From positions 46,865-110,864 of the forward strand of contig JBJTOK010000052.1 in the NCBI GenBank assembly GCA_046074525.1: DNA of 64,000 bases, given 5' to 3'. Position numbers and translations under genes: made by a program. Source of the DNA: JAHEZL01 sp046074525 (GTDB lineage Bacteria; Bacteroidota; Bacteroidia; Flavobacteriales_C; GCA-002722245). Every line of letters starts with the position of its first letter. The first letter of the stretch is position 1. Below the pieces are notes generated by a model. It did not search any database and had not been told where the DNA came from. It saw only the letters and a list, made by a program, of their open reading frames with translations. Shown piece after piece: positions 8,606 through 16,192 of the stretch.

Positions 8606-9310
8606 ATGAAAAAAGAAGAAGTTGGAGATTGTATTTCGTGTAAGAACTTGAATTGTTTCATTAAAATGCATTACAATCCGCAAGAGTTAGAGGCTGTGGT
8701 AGCTAATCGCTTTGTGATTGAGTGCAAGAAATCACAATCGTTTATCATAGAAAGAGCGCCGGTACAAGGAATTTACTTTATTTATTCAGGAGCGGTGAAA
8801 GTAACGAAGTCGGGATACAACGGCAAAGAACAAATTGTGCGTTTAACCGGTGATGGAGATGTTATCGGTCTTCGTGGATACAATCGCCGCAAGGTTTATC
8901 CTATCGCATGTACAGCGTTGGAGCCAACTACGTTGTGTTATTTCTCCAATAAATTTTTCACTCAGGAATTACAAACAAATAACAAGCTGTCGTACGAAAT
9001 GATGTTGCTTTATGCGGAGGAACTCGACAAGACAGAAGAGCGCGTGAAGAAATTTGCGCAAATGACGGTTCGGGAGAAAGTGGTGGATTCTCTGTTGTTG
9101 ATGTATGATCGTTTCGGTCAGGATGAGGATGGGATAAAACTTGTTTTATCTCGAACAGATATAGCGAATCTTGCTGGTACCAATAGTGAACAGGTGATTC
9201 GTGTACTCATGACTTTGAAAAATGAAGGAGTGATCAATTGTGAAGGCAAGCATATTTTTCTGGTTAAAGCTGATGCGTTGAGGAAAGAGATACAGGAGTA
9301 CAATTATTGA
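8606..9310 (+). CDS. FNR-like Crp/Fnr-family regulator, copy 1
   Basis: The 234-residue protein has an N-terminal cysteine cluster (Cys9, Cys12, Cys17), a cyclic-nucleotide-binding-type beta barrel, a long dimer helix (~120-150) and a C-terminal winged helix. Cys111 sits 94 residues after Cys17; in E. coli FNR the matching ligands are Cys29 and Cys122, 93 apart. All four possible 4Fe-4S ligands are therefore in register. The recognition helix TNSEQVIRVL keeps the Glu and Arg used by FNR/CRP but has Ile where FNR has Ser212, so its site may differ from TTGAT-N4-ATCAA. It is 11 bases after mobA and very similar to the regulator at 14,759. The likely job is redox-, oxygen- or NO-dependent control of nitrate genes (inference). 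Confidence 0.87.
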   Translation: MKKEEVGDCISCKNLNCFIKMHYNPQELEAVVANRFVIECKKSQSFIIERAPVQGIYFIYSGAVKVTKSGYNGKEQIVRLTGDGDVIGLRGYNRRKVYPIACTALEPTTLCYFSNKFFTQELQTNNKLSYEMMLLYAEELDKTEERVKKFAQMTVREKVVDSLLLMYDRFGQDEDGIKLVLSRTDIANLAGTNSEQVIRVLMTLKNEGVINCEGKHIFLVKADALRKEIQEYNY

Positions 9311-9584
9311 TGTCCTTACTTTTTCCTTGATGAAGAAGTAACAAAAAATTAATAGCCAGGATATGCTTCCCCGCATGTCGAGAAATTTTTTATCCGTCAG
9401 CGACGGGAAAATTTCGCTCCCACCGCTACTGGCAAGTATTCTGGCTCGGCTCTCCGCAAGAAGTTAGCGACAAAATAGTTTGGTTATGTATATCCAAGTT
9501 AGGACCTGTAGCCCTTATGAATTTGTACCGCTTTTCTGAGCATAGGCGTTGCCTGCAATCAACAAAAAATCAATAACTCTAGAT
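9311..9584. other. Intergenic stretch without recognisable gene
   Basis: Besides the repeat at its left end, it holds an imperfect hairpin (GAAATTTT...CCGTC-AGC-GACGG...AAAATTTC, 9382-9415) with no T-run. The rest shows no open frame with family resemblance on either strand. It separates the + strand regulator from a convergent - strand outer-membrane protein gene. Confidence 0.5.
9315..9349 (+). repeat. Short intergenic repeat, copy 1 (TTACTTTTTCCTTGAT...AAGTAA)
   Basis: The core TTACTTTTTCCTTGAT is followed by AAGAAGTAACAAAAAAT. The ends TTACTT and AAGTAA are complementary. A second copy with the same core lies on the opposite strand at 57,204-57,229. It is placed a few bases after the regulator stop. 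Confidence 0.6.
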
Positions 9585-10118
9585 TTATTTCACTTCCTTG
9601 TGAAATTTATGCACCATGCTTATAGCCAAGCCACTTGTGCTGAATCCTGCATTAGAAATAATCATTCCTCCAAGATAAGTGAGACTAAAGGATGGAACAG
9701 CTTCAATATTTAAATAAAATTTTGGGGAGAAATCGTATTGGAAACCCAATACATAGCCTAGTCCTGCTGATGCCATTAAGATTCCATCGTTATTGTATGT
9801 ATACCCCAATGCAAAGGTAGGTTCGAAGCCATGAATAAATTTTAAATTGTCACTCATTGCTTTTCTATGTTCGTTACCAAAAGAAAATGAAGCATTATTG
9901 ACAATGGTGGTGCCTGATTCCGCAGATGCTGTTATGAAGTTAAAAGTGCCCAGGGTATATCTTCTGTACTTGTTTTCGGTGAGTCCTTTCTTATAAACAA
10001 AACCATAGTTGTTTAGGGATGTAAAGCGGAGACCGAGTTCCCTGTTGTTTGTTTGAGCTTTTAAAGTTGATGAGATTAATATTAATAGAATAGCCGGAAA
10101 AAGGATTGTAAATTTCAT
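9585..10118 (-). CDS. Small outer-membrane beta-barrel-like protein
   Basis: I chose the ATG at 10,118 (177 residues) rather than the upstream one because MKFTILFPAILLILISSTLKA is a clean Sec signal peptide ending before Gln. The mature part is built of alternating amphipathic strands (RYTLGTFNFITAS, ILMASAGLGYVLGFQYDF, KFYLNIEAVPSFSLTYLGG) and looks like an 8-strand barrel. I do not recognise the family. It lies on the opposite strand inside the nitrate island, between the first FNR-like gene and the porin. It could serve uptake or be an unrelated insertion. Confidence 0.65.
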   Translation of the reverse strand: MKFTILFPAILLILISSTLKAQTNNRELGLRFTSLNNYGFVYKKGLTENKYRRYTLGTFNFITASAESGTTIVNNASFSFGNEHRKAMSDNLKFIHGFEPTFALGYTYNNDGILMASAGLGYVLGFQYDFSPKFYLNIEAVPSFSLTYLGGMIISNAGFSTSGLAISMVHKFHKEVK

Positions 10119-10177
10119 AGAGTCAGGATTGTAATTATTTGCAATAGTATACATTTTACTGAAGTCATAAAAGAAAA

Positions 10178-10201
10178 GTCTGCTTTTCAGCAGATTTTTT
10201 C
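10178..10201 (+). terminator. Terminator-like hairpin between divergent genes
   Basis: Stem AGTCTGCT / AGCAGATT (one G-T pair) with a 4-base loop is followed by a run of six T. Its position upstream of the porin and upstream of the divergent small protein is odd for a terminator. It may stop read-through from the left or act in a leader. Confidence 0.45.
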
Positions 10202-10258
10202 ATTTCGTTTCACTTCTTTCTTCTTGAGAATAAACATCGGTAGCTCTGCAGGCTGTCA

Positions 10259-10289
10259 TTGAATACACTGGGCTTCCCGCTTAATTTTG
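10259..10289 (+). promoter_or_regulatory. Promoter of the nitrate porin/ABC transporter operon
   Basis: TTG (10,259-10,261), a 20-base spacer and TAATTTTG (10,282-10,289) fit the Bacteroidota -33/-7 pattern (TTTG...TAnnTTTG). The predicted start is about 50 bases before the porin ATG. Confidence 0.6.
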
Positions 10290-10340
10290 TTTTCATGATT
10301 TAACATTATTAATACCTAGTAGAAACTAAAACTGAAGAAC

Positions 10341-11714
10341 ATGAAAAAGAAAAAGAGGCTATTGATTTTTGCAACAGCATGTCTGGGATTACTATCCGCC
10401 GTGCCAATGAAAGCGCAGCTCACCGCAACTGCGCAGGTTCGTAACCGATCGGAATTACGCAGCGGACAAGGTGCACCTGTGGCGAAGACAGTAACGCCAC
10501 AAGTGTTTATTTCGCAGCGGACGCGCTTGTCGGTAGGTTACACAGGCTACCGTTTCAAAACAGGTATCTCTTTGCAGGATGTAAGAGTATGGGGGCAAGA
10601 TTCTTCATCTATCAATAGAACAACCAGTGGAATACTGAACGGCGTATTGGTGAATGAAGCGTGGATGGAAGTGATGTTGAACGATACAGCGCCAAAAAGT
10701 AAAATCCAGAATTTATCTCTTAAAATAGGTCGACAAGAAATTTCATATGACGACCAGAAACTTTTGGGGGGATTGGATTGGTTGCAACAGGGAAGAAGAC
10801 ATGATGCGATTATCCTGAAGTTTGCCAACAACGGATGGACGGCCGATCTGGGAGCTGCTTACAATCAAAACAGGGAAGCTGCTTTTGATGTTCCGTACAG
10901 TGCTACGCCTACTTCTTACGCCGCAGGCACCAACGCAATCGGATCCATGTACAAATCGATGCAGTACTTATATGTAGGTAAGAAGTTGTTTTTCGGGAAT
11001 GCATCTTTTCTTTGCTTTAAGGACGATTTCAGTAAATACACCAAAACAGGTACGTCTACCACTTATGGTACGGGTGTGTGGAGTAGGCTCACTACAGGAT
11101 TGTATCTGGATGCAACCATCAAAAGAAAATTCAATGTTGTTGCAAGTTACTACCATCAGAGTGGGAAAGATAAAACGGGAATGGATATGAACGCCAACCT
11201 CGCATCCATCACAACAACCATGCAGTTTGGAAGAAAATTTTTCGCCGGTCCTGGAGTAGATTATTTATCGGGTGATGACGGAACCGTTGCTGCGCCAACC
11301 ACCAACCAACGCTTTGATCCACTTTACGGAACACCTCATAAATTCTGGGGTTATATGGACTACTTCTATGTAGCAAGTGGTTTCGGGAAACAAGGTTTGC
11401 TCAATATGTTTTTCAAGATGAAATACAATGCTAAAGACAACCTGACTTTCTTTGTTGATGCTCACGGTTTCCAGGCTGCGAATAAAATTTCTGATGGAAA
11501 AGGCGGAGTACGTAATCCTTACCTTGGTACAGAGATCGACTTGATGGTAAGATACAATCTCACTAAGATCATCAATTTTGAAGCTGGATATTCAGCAATG
11601 TTCTACACTTCAACAATGACTTCTCCGCAGGTGAAATCTGTTGCTTCTCCAATGCCAATGGCACACTGGGCTTATCTGCAGGTGAATATTAAACCTAGTC
11701 TTCTCGCAAAATAA
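10341..11714 (+). CDS. Outer-membrane porin, alginate-export-like, of the nitrate operon
   Basis: The 457-residue protein has a Sec signal peptide ending at PMKAQ (~residue 25). A long series of beta strands typical of AlgE-like or 'alginate export' barrels follows: LKIGRQEISYDDQKLLGG, QGRRHDAIILKF, then repeated aromatic-ended strands to the C-terminus. In Bacteroidota such porins are found next to nitrate ABC transporters. Being first in the operon with nrtA-nrtB-nrtC, it is likely the outer-membrane entry route for nitrate. I infer the substrate from context only. There are 25 bases between it and nrtA. Confidence 0.72.
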   Translation: MKKKKRLLIFATACLGLLSAVPMKAQLTATAQVRNRSELRSGQGAPVAKTVTPQVFISQRTRLSVGYTGYRFKTGISLQDVRVWGQDSSSINRTTSGILNGVLVNEAWMEVMLNDTAPKSKIQNLSLKIGRQEISYDDQKLLGGLDWLQQGRRHDAIILKFANNGWTADLGAAYNQNREAAFDVPYSATPTSYAAGTNAIGSMYKSMQYLYVGKKLFFGNASFLCFKDDFSKYTKTGTSTTYGTGVWSRLTTGLYLDATIKRKFNVVASYYHQSGKDKTGMDMNANLASITTTMQFGRKFFAGPGVDYLSGDDGTVAAPTTNQRFDPLYGTPHKFWGYMDYFYVASGFGKQGLLNMFFKMKYNAKDNLTFFVDAHGFQAANKISDGKGGVRNPYLGTEIDLMVRYNLTKIINFEAGYSAMFYTSTMTSPQVKSVASPMPMAHWAYLQVNIKPSLLAK

Positions 11715-11739
11715 TTCTTAAAAATTAAATTATCTACTT

Positions 11740-12969
11740 ATGAAAAAAATCAACTCAACAAAAACGTTGCTTCTCACTTCTTGTGTGATGGCACTGTTGA
11801 TAGTCTTCTGTTCGGGCTTCAAGCCCTTTGCAAAAGAGCCAGTCAAATTAGGATTTATTCCATTAACAGATTGTTCACCCATTGTAATGGCGAAAGAGCT
11901 TGGGCTCTTTGCCAAGTATGGAGTGGAAGTAGTGGTGACCAAAGAGGCTTCATGGGCCAATGTTCGCGACAAAATTCTTACAGGTGAATTGGATGGCGCG
12001 CACTGTCTTTATTCCATGCCATTTTCAGTGTATACAGGCGTTGGAGGAAAAGCAGGATCGGAAATGAAAGTGGCGATGATGCTCAATGTAAACGGTCAGG
12101 CGATTACTCTTTCTAACGACTTCTGCGGAAAAGTAGGCTTCAAGCAAATGGCAAAAGTGGCGCCAGTTGTTGCAGCAAAACTCAAGGCGGAAAAGGAAGT
12201 GACTTTCGCAATGACTTTTCCTGGAGGAACCCACGATTTGTGGTTGCGTAACTGGCTGGCGATGGCTGGCGTGAACCAGAAATCGGTGAAAATCATCACT
12301 ATCCCACCTCCGCAAATGGTGGCCAACATGAAAGTTGGAAACATGGATGGCTATTGTGTTGGTGAACCATGGGGCGGTGTAGCTGTGAAACAAGGTATTG
12401 GCTTTACACAAATTGCTACACAGGATATCTGGAGAGATCACCCTGAAAAAGCACTCGTGGTAAACAAAGATTTCTCCTCAACGAGAAAAGACGATTTGAA
12501 AAAAGTGATGATGGCGATTATGGAAGCTTGTCAGTGGTTAGATAACCCTGCTAACCGTAAGAAAGCTGCTGGTATCATTGGTAAAGCACCTTATGTAAAT
12601 GCTCCGGCTGATGTTATTGAAAATAGGTTGATGGGTAATTATGATCTCGGTTGCAGTCAGGGTTTACAGGTGTATTCAAATAAAGAATATATGTCCTTCC
12701 ATAAAGGCGGATCTGTAAATTATCCACGTAAATCATATGCAATCTGGGCCATGGCGCAGTATGTAAGATTTGGTTATTTAACTGCCGAACCCGATTACAA
12801 GGCCATTGCCGACAAGCTGGTGTTGCAGGATTTATACAAGGAAGTGGCTGCGGCAATGAAAGTGAAAGTGCCTGAAGATGACATGAAGCCTTTCTCTCTG
12901 ACTATTGATCCGAAAACAATTTTCGATCCGACAAAACCGGGTGAATACCTCAAAGTGGCGAAGAAATAA
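11740..12969 (+). CDS. nrtA: Nitrate/nitrite ABC transporter substrate-binding protein (NrtA/CmpA-like)
   Basis: This is the periplasmic binding protein of a nitrate importer. After an N-terminal membrane segment (~8-27), the mature part begins KLGFIPLTDCSPIVMAKELG and continues EASWANVRDKILTGELDGAH, both hallmarks of the NrtA/CmpA branch. MTFPGGTHDLWLRNW and YCVGEPWGGVAV are further family blocks that line the ligand site. The 409-residue length fits. A Cys at residue 25 (VFCSG) could be a lipobox, but Phe at -1 makes that doubtful. It is the second gene of the operon and is followed at once by an intrinsic terminator, which should make it more abundant than the permease and ATPase. Confidence 0.9.
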   Translation: MKKINSTKTLLLTSCVMALLIVFCSGFKPFAKEPVKLGFIPLTDCSPIVMAKELGLFAKYGVEVVVTKEASWANVRDKILTGELDGAHCLYSMPFSVYTGVGGKAGSEMKVAMMLNVNGQAITLSNDFCGKVGFKQMAKVAPVVAAKLKAEKEVTFAMTFPGGTHDLWLRNWLAMAGVNQKSVKIITIPPPQMVANMKVGNMDGYCVGEPWGGVAVKQGIGFTQIATQDIWRDHPEKALVVNKDFSSTRKDDLKKVMMAIMEACQWLDNPANRKKAAGIIGKAPYVNAPADVIENRLMGNYDLGCSQGLQVYSNKEYMSFHKGGSVNYPRKSYAIWAMAQYVRFGYLTAEPDYKAIADKLVLQDLYKEVAAAMKVKVPEDDMKPFSLTIDPKTIFDPTKPGEYLKVAKK

Positions 12970-12980
12970 AAAATGAAAAT

Positions 12981-13023
12981 ACCTGCGGTGTTGAATGAAG
13001 GAGAATGCCGCAGGTTTTTTTTT
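12981..13023 (+). terminator. Intra-operon intrinsic terminator between nrtA and nrtB
   Basis: A perfect 8-bp stem ACCTGCGG / CCGCAGGT (12,981-12,988 and 13,008-13,015) with a 19-base loop is followed by nine T. It starts 11 bases after the nrtA stop and ends 22 bases before the nrtB start, so it can only act by partial termination inside the operon. Confidence 0.8.
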
Positions 13024-13045
13024 AATAAACTTAAACTGTAAAAAG

Positions 13046-13927
13046 ATGACGACAGCAGAATTAGTAGAAGAACCGAAAGTGGAGGTTAAAGAAATAAAAG
13101 AAAAAAAAGTGAGCATGGAACCAAACAATAGTAAGAGAAAGGCATTTTTTTCAAAAGTGCTGGAGAAAGCAAAATCATTTTTGCTAGCCGTTGTAGGGAT
13201 AGTTTTATTCGGCTGCCTTTGGAGTGCAATAAGTGCGTACACAGAAGACCAGTTACCTGGTCCTGAAGCAACACTCACAGTATTGTGGGAAATGCTGAGC
13301 GACCCGTTTTACGATTACGGTCCGAACGATAAAGGAATAGGCTTGCAGCTTTTTGCTTCCATCGGAAGAGTATTGTTGGGCTTCTTAATCGGATCATTGT
13401 TTGCCATTCCTGTGGGTATCCTGATGGGGGCAAGCAAAATTTACAAGCAAATTTTTTACCCTGTGGTTCAGTTGCTGAAACCAGTGTCACCATTGGCATG
13501 GTTTCCTATCGGACTCACAGTTTTTGAAGATACAGCAATGGCGACCATCTTTATTATTTTCATTACATCATTGTGGTCAACATTGATCAATACAGCCTTT
13601 GGAGTGAGTTCGATTCCACAGGATCATAAAAATGTGGCGAAGGCTTACGGCTTTTCAAAATGGCGTTACCTCACCAAAATCGTGTTGCCTTATACCTTGC
13701 CGCACATCATTACTGGTTTGAGATTAAGTATCGGTGTAGCTTGGTTGGTGATTGTTGCCGGCGAAATGCTTTCAGGTGGATCCGGTATCGGTTTCTTCGT
13801 GTGGGACAGCTGGAATGCGTTGAGTCTGGAAAGAGTTATCTCTGCCATTATCATAATCGGTATAATCGGATTGCTCTTCGATAAATTATTTACCCTGCTT
13901 GAAAATTTAGTGGCTTACAAAGCCTAA
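13046..13927 (+). CDS. nrtB: Nitrate ABC transporter permease (NrtB-like)
   Basis: I take the ATG at 13,046 (293 residues). An in-frame ATG at 12,995 would put the start inside the terminator hairpin. The first ~45 residues are charged and cytoplasmic (KEIKEKKVSMEPNNSKRK), followed by about six membrane helices. The ABC-permease EAA loop reads KAYGFSKWRYLTKIVLPYTL near residue 205. The sequence LPGPEATLTVLWEMLSDPFYDYGPNDKGIG is the NrtB-type periplasmic entry segment. It forms the membrane channel for nitrate with the ATPase 19 bases downstream. Confidence 0.9.
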   Translation: MTTAELVEEPKVEVKEIKEKKVSMEPNNSKRKAFFSKVLEKAKSFLLAVVGIVLFGCLWSAISAYTEDQLPGPEATLTVLWEMLSDPFYDYGPNDKGIGLQLFASIGRVLLGFLIGSLFAIPVGILMGASKIYKQIFYPVVQLLKPVSPLAWFPIGLTVFEDTAMATIFIIFITSLWSTLINTAFGVSSIPQDHKNVAKAYGFSKWRYLTKIVLPYTLPHIITGLRLSIGVAWLVIVAGEMLSGGSGIGFFVWDSWNALSLERVISAIIIIGIIGLLFDKLFTLLENLVAYKA

Positions 13928-13946
13928 ACATATAAAAGATATTATT

Positions 13947-14753
13947 ATGAGTTATTTGGAAATAAAGGACGTTGAGATTTCTTTTCCAACGCCAAAAGGA
14001 AAATATACTGCGGTACGCGACATAAACCTGTCGATTGAAAAAGGAGAAATCATTTCCATCATCGGCCACTCGGGATGTGGTAAATCAACCATCATGAATG
14101 CTGTTGCGGGGATGAATACACCGACTGCAGGAAGCGTTGAGTTGTTGGGTAAAACCATTAAAGGACCTGGTCCTGATCGTGGTATTGTTTTCCAGAATTA
14201 CTCTCTGCTGCCATGGCTTACTGTTTACCAGAATATTTATCAGGCTGTGGATTCGGTGATGAAGATTTCAAAAAAGGAAAAGCAGGAAATCGTTCTGAAG
14301 AACCTGGAGATGGTGAATTTGCTTCAGCACAAAGATAAATTGCCAGGACAGCTTTCCGGTGGTATGAAACAAAGGGTGGCCATTGCCCGTGCCTTTGCTA
14401 TCAATCCCGGGGTGTTGTTGCTGGATGAGCCTTTTGGTGCACTTGATGCGCTGACCAAGGGCACGATGCAACTTGAGTTATTGAAACTTTGGAACCTGAG
14501 TGGTCGCGATAAAACCATCATCATGATTACCCACGATATTGAAGAGGCGATCTTCCTTTCCGACAGAATTGTGGTGATGAACGACGGTCCGGCTTCTACC
14601 ATCAGGGAAATTGAAACTGTTCATCTGGCCCGTCCGCGCAATAAAATTGAAATTGTGAAGACAGAAGAATACATTGAGTTACGTGATAGATTACTGCATT
14701 TGCTCACCGATAAGTTTTCAATTGAAGACATGGGCATTACCTATAAAAAGTAA
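13947..14753 (+). CDS. nrtC: Nitrate ABC transporter ATPase (NrtC/NrtD-like)
   Basis: The 268-residue ATPase has Walker A GHSGCGKS at ~38-45, a Q-loop in GIVFQNYSLLPWL, the ABC signature LSGGMKQRVAIARA, Walker B LLLDEPFGALD and the switch His in MITHDIEEA. It is the single-domain NrtD/SsuB/TauB type, without the NrtA-like regulatory extension of cyanobacterial NrtC. Neighbouring genes fix nitrate as the likely substrate. Five bases separate it from the second FNR-like regulator, so the sensor is probably made together with the transporter. Confidence 0.9.
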   Translation: MSYLEIKDVEISFPTPKGKYTAVRDINLSIEKGEIISIIGHSGCGKSTIMNAVAGMNTPTAGSVELLGKTIKGPGPDRGIVFQNYSLLPWLTVYQNIYQAVDSVMKISKKEKQEIVLKNLEMVNLLQHKDKLPGQLSGGMKQRVAIARAFAINPGVLLLDEPFGALDALTKGTMQLELLKLWNLSGRDKTIIMITHDIEEAIFLSDRIVVMNDGPASTIREIETVHLARPRNKIEIVKTEEYIELRDRLLHLLTDKFSIEDMGITYKK

Positions 14754-14758
14754 AAACT

Positions 14759-15454
14759 ATGTCAAAGGGGGATTGTTTTACATGTCAGAATTTTTCTTGC
14801 CTTATGAAGAAAAATTACGATCAAGATTCTTATGCTAATGTAGTGAAGAATCGCTATGTGATAGAGTGTAAGAAGTCGCAATCCTTCATTATTGAAGGGG
14901 CGCCGGTACAAGGGATTTTCTTTGTTTATTCGGGAAAGGCCAAAGTAACACGAACAGGTGCCAATGGCAAGGAGCAGGTGATCCGCCTCGCCAGCAATGG
15001 TGATATCATTGGTCACCGAGGTTACAATCGTGGTACCGTGTATCCTATTGCTGCTACAGCCTTGGAAGATACAACGCTATGCTATTTCCATCAGAAATAT
15101 TTCACGCATGAAATGCAAACGCATAATGCACTCACTTACGATTTGATGCTTTTTTATGCGGATGAGTTGGATAAGAGTGAGGCGCGCGCCAAGAAATACG
15201 CTCAGATGAACGTTAAGGAAAAAGTAATTGATACTTTATTGGCTATCCACGATCGTTTTGGACAAGATACGAAGGGTCTGCGTTTTGTCTTGTCGCGCAC
15301 CGAACTCGCCAACGTTGCAGGTACTAAAAGCGAACAGTTGATCCGTTCGCTCACGGCGCTCAAAAATGAAGGCTTCATTGAATGTGAGGGAAAGCATATC
15401 CGCATCAAAGATGCAGAAACACTGCGTAAGGAGATTGAAAGATATAATTTCTGA
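14759..15454 (+). CDS. FNR-like Crp/Fnr-family regulator, copy 2
   Basis: The 231-residue protein is a close paralogue of the regulator at 8606, with long identical runs around ECKKSQSFIIE, APVQGI and GYNR. The four possible cluster ligands are Cys6, Cys9, Cys14 and Cys108; the last spacing (94) matches copy 1 and is one off E. coli FNR. The DNA-reading helix is TKSEQLIRSL, differing from copy 1 at a few positions, so the two may read similar but not identical sites. It sits between the transporter ATPase and the chlorite dismutase with gaps of 5 and 3 bases, so it belongs to the transporter operon. A duplication within the nitrate island is the simplest origin. Confidence 0.87.
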   Translation: MSKGDCFTCQNFSCLMKKNYDQDSYANVVKNRYVIECKKSQSFIIEGAPVQGIFFVYSGKAKVTRTGANGKEQVIRLASNGDIIGHRGYNRGTVYPIAATALEDTTLCYFHQKYFTHEMQTHNALTYDLMLFYADELDKSEARAKKYAQMNVKEKVIDTLLAIHDRFGQDTKGLRFVLSRTELANVAGTKSEQLIRSLTALKNEGFIECEGKHIRIKDAETLRKEIERYNF

Positions 15455-15457
15455 GAT

Positions 15458-16006
15458 ATGGAGCTGAAAAACATTACTTATTTCGTTGGACAGGATAGTG
15501 GTTCCTGGGCTGTACAATCGATGCGTGCCGTTGCTGGAAAAGGCTTGCCACTTAGCCAGTCGCTTGCTATAGTGAAGGATGTGCCTTCAGTAGAAAATAA
15601 CAAGTGGTTGCTGCGTGGCTTTACTTCAAACCTTAGATACACGACGCGCCCGGAAAAAGTAGTGCTTGATCAGCAGCCTTCCATACTGGGAAAACCAGAA
15701 AATTCATTGGCGGCTTTCATTCCCATTAAAAAATCGGAAGCATGGTGGTTGCTCACCCAGGATGAAAGAAGAAAGATCATGGCGGAGGATTCTCTGCATA
15801 TTGAGATTGGAGCGAAGTATCTTTCGGCAGTATCCCGTCAGCTTTTCCACTGCAGGGATATAGGCGAGGAATTTGATTTTTTAACCTGGTTTGAATTTTC
15901 CGCATACAACAAAGAAAAGTTTGATGAATTGCTTTATCTGCTGAGGAAGACAGAAGAATGGAAATATGTGGAAAGGGAAGTGGAGGTGAGGTTGAAGAGA
16001 GTTTAA
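15458..16006 (+). CDS. cld: Chlorite dismutase, short (lineage II) type
   Basis: This 182-residue haem protein should convert chlorite to chloride and oxygen. Two functional residues are in register: His114 and Arg127, 13 apart, in LHIEIGAKYLSAVSRQLFH. In chlorite dismutases these are the haem-binding proximal His and the distal Arg needed for activity; HemQ relatives, which lack the activity, have Gln or another residue at the Arg position. RDIGEEFDFLTWFEF and RKTEEWKYVEREVEVRL are further family blocks. Length and residue numbers match the short enzyme of Nitrobacter winogradskyi as I recall it. It starts 3 bases after the regulator and is followed by a terminator. The job is probably to remove chlorite formed when nitrate reductase accidentally reduces chlorate. 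Confidence 0.85.
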   Translation: MELKNITYFVGQDSGSWAVQSMRAVAGKGLPLSQSLAIVKDVPSVENNKWLLRGFTSNLRYTTRPEKVVLDQQPSILGKPENSLAAFIPIKKSEAWWLLTQDERRKIMAEDSLHIEIGAKYLSAVSRQLFHCRDIGEEFDFLTWFEFSAYNKEKFDELLYLLRKTEEWKYVEREVEVRLKRV

Positions 16007-16046
16007 ATATAATGTGGTTTCCGGCTCACGCTTATTAAGCGTCTTA

Positions 16047-16075
16047 AAATGCTGCCATTTGGCAGTATTTTTTTT
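16047..16075 (+). terminator. Intrinsic terminator of the transporter-cld operon
   Basis: A 10-bp stem AAATGCTGCC / GGCAGTATTT (one G-T pair) with loop ATTT is followed by eight T. It ends the porin-nrtABC-fnr-cld transcript. Confidence 0.82.
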
Positions 16076-16114
16076 GTATTTACACCTGAAATTATTTGTA
16101 AAGAAACAGTTTGA

Positions 16115-16161
16115 TCATTGTAGAATGACATTTTAATCGTTGTATTTCCCCAGTAGGTTTG
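16115..16161 (+). promoter_or_regulatory. narK promoter with FNR-sized dyad
   Basis: TAGGTTTG (16,154-16,161) is an exact TAnnTTTG -7 element, but the -33 position lacks TTG. Upstream lies the perfect dyad TCATT-GTAG-AATGA (16,115-16,128). Its 5-4-5 layout is that of Crp/Fnr operators, and its centre falls about 43 bases before the predicted start, close to the -41.5 class II activator position. It is a candidate target of the two FNR-like proteins. Confidence 0.5.
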
Positions 16162-16192
16162 CTGTATCAAAATTGAATACAAACAAAAACGA

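Noticed and set aside
15458..16006. HemQ (haem biosynthesis) instead of chlorite dismutase
   Set aside because: HemQ carries Gln or another residue where this protein has Arg127, and HemQ is longer; the short form with His114/Arg127 fits Cld better.
16111..16115. Classical FNR half-site TTGAT upstream of narK
   Set aside because: The matching ATCAA half at the right spacing is absent; the neighbouring TCATT-N4-AATGA dyad is a better candidate.
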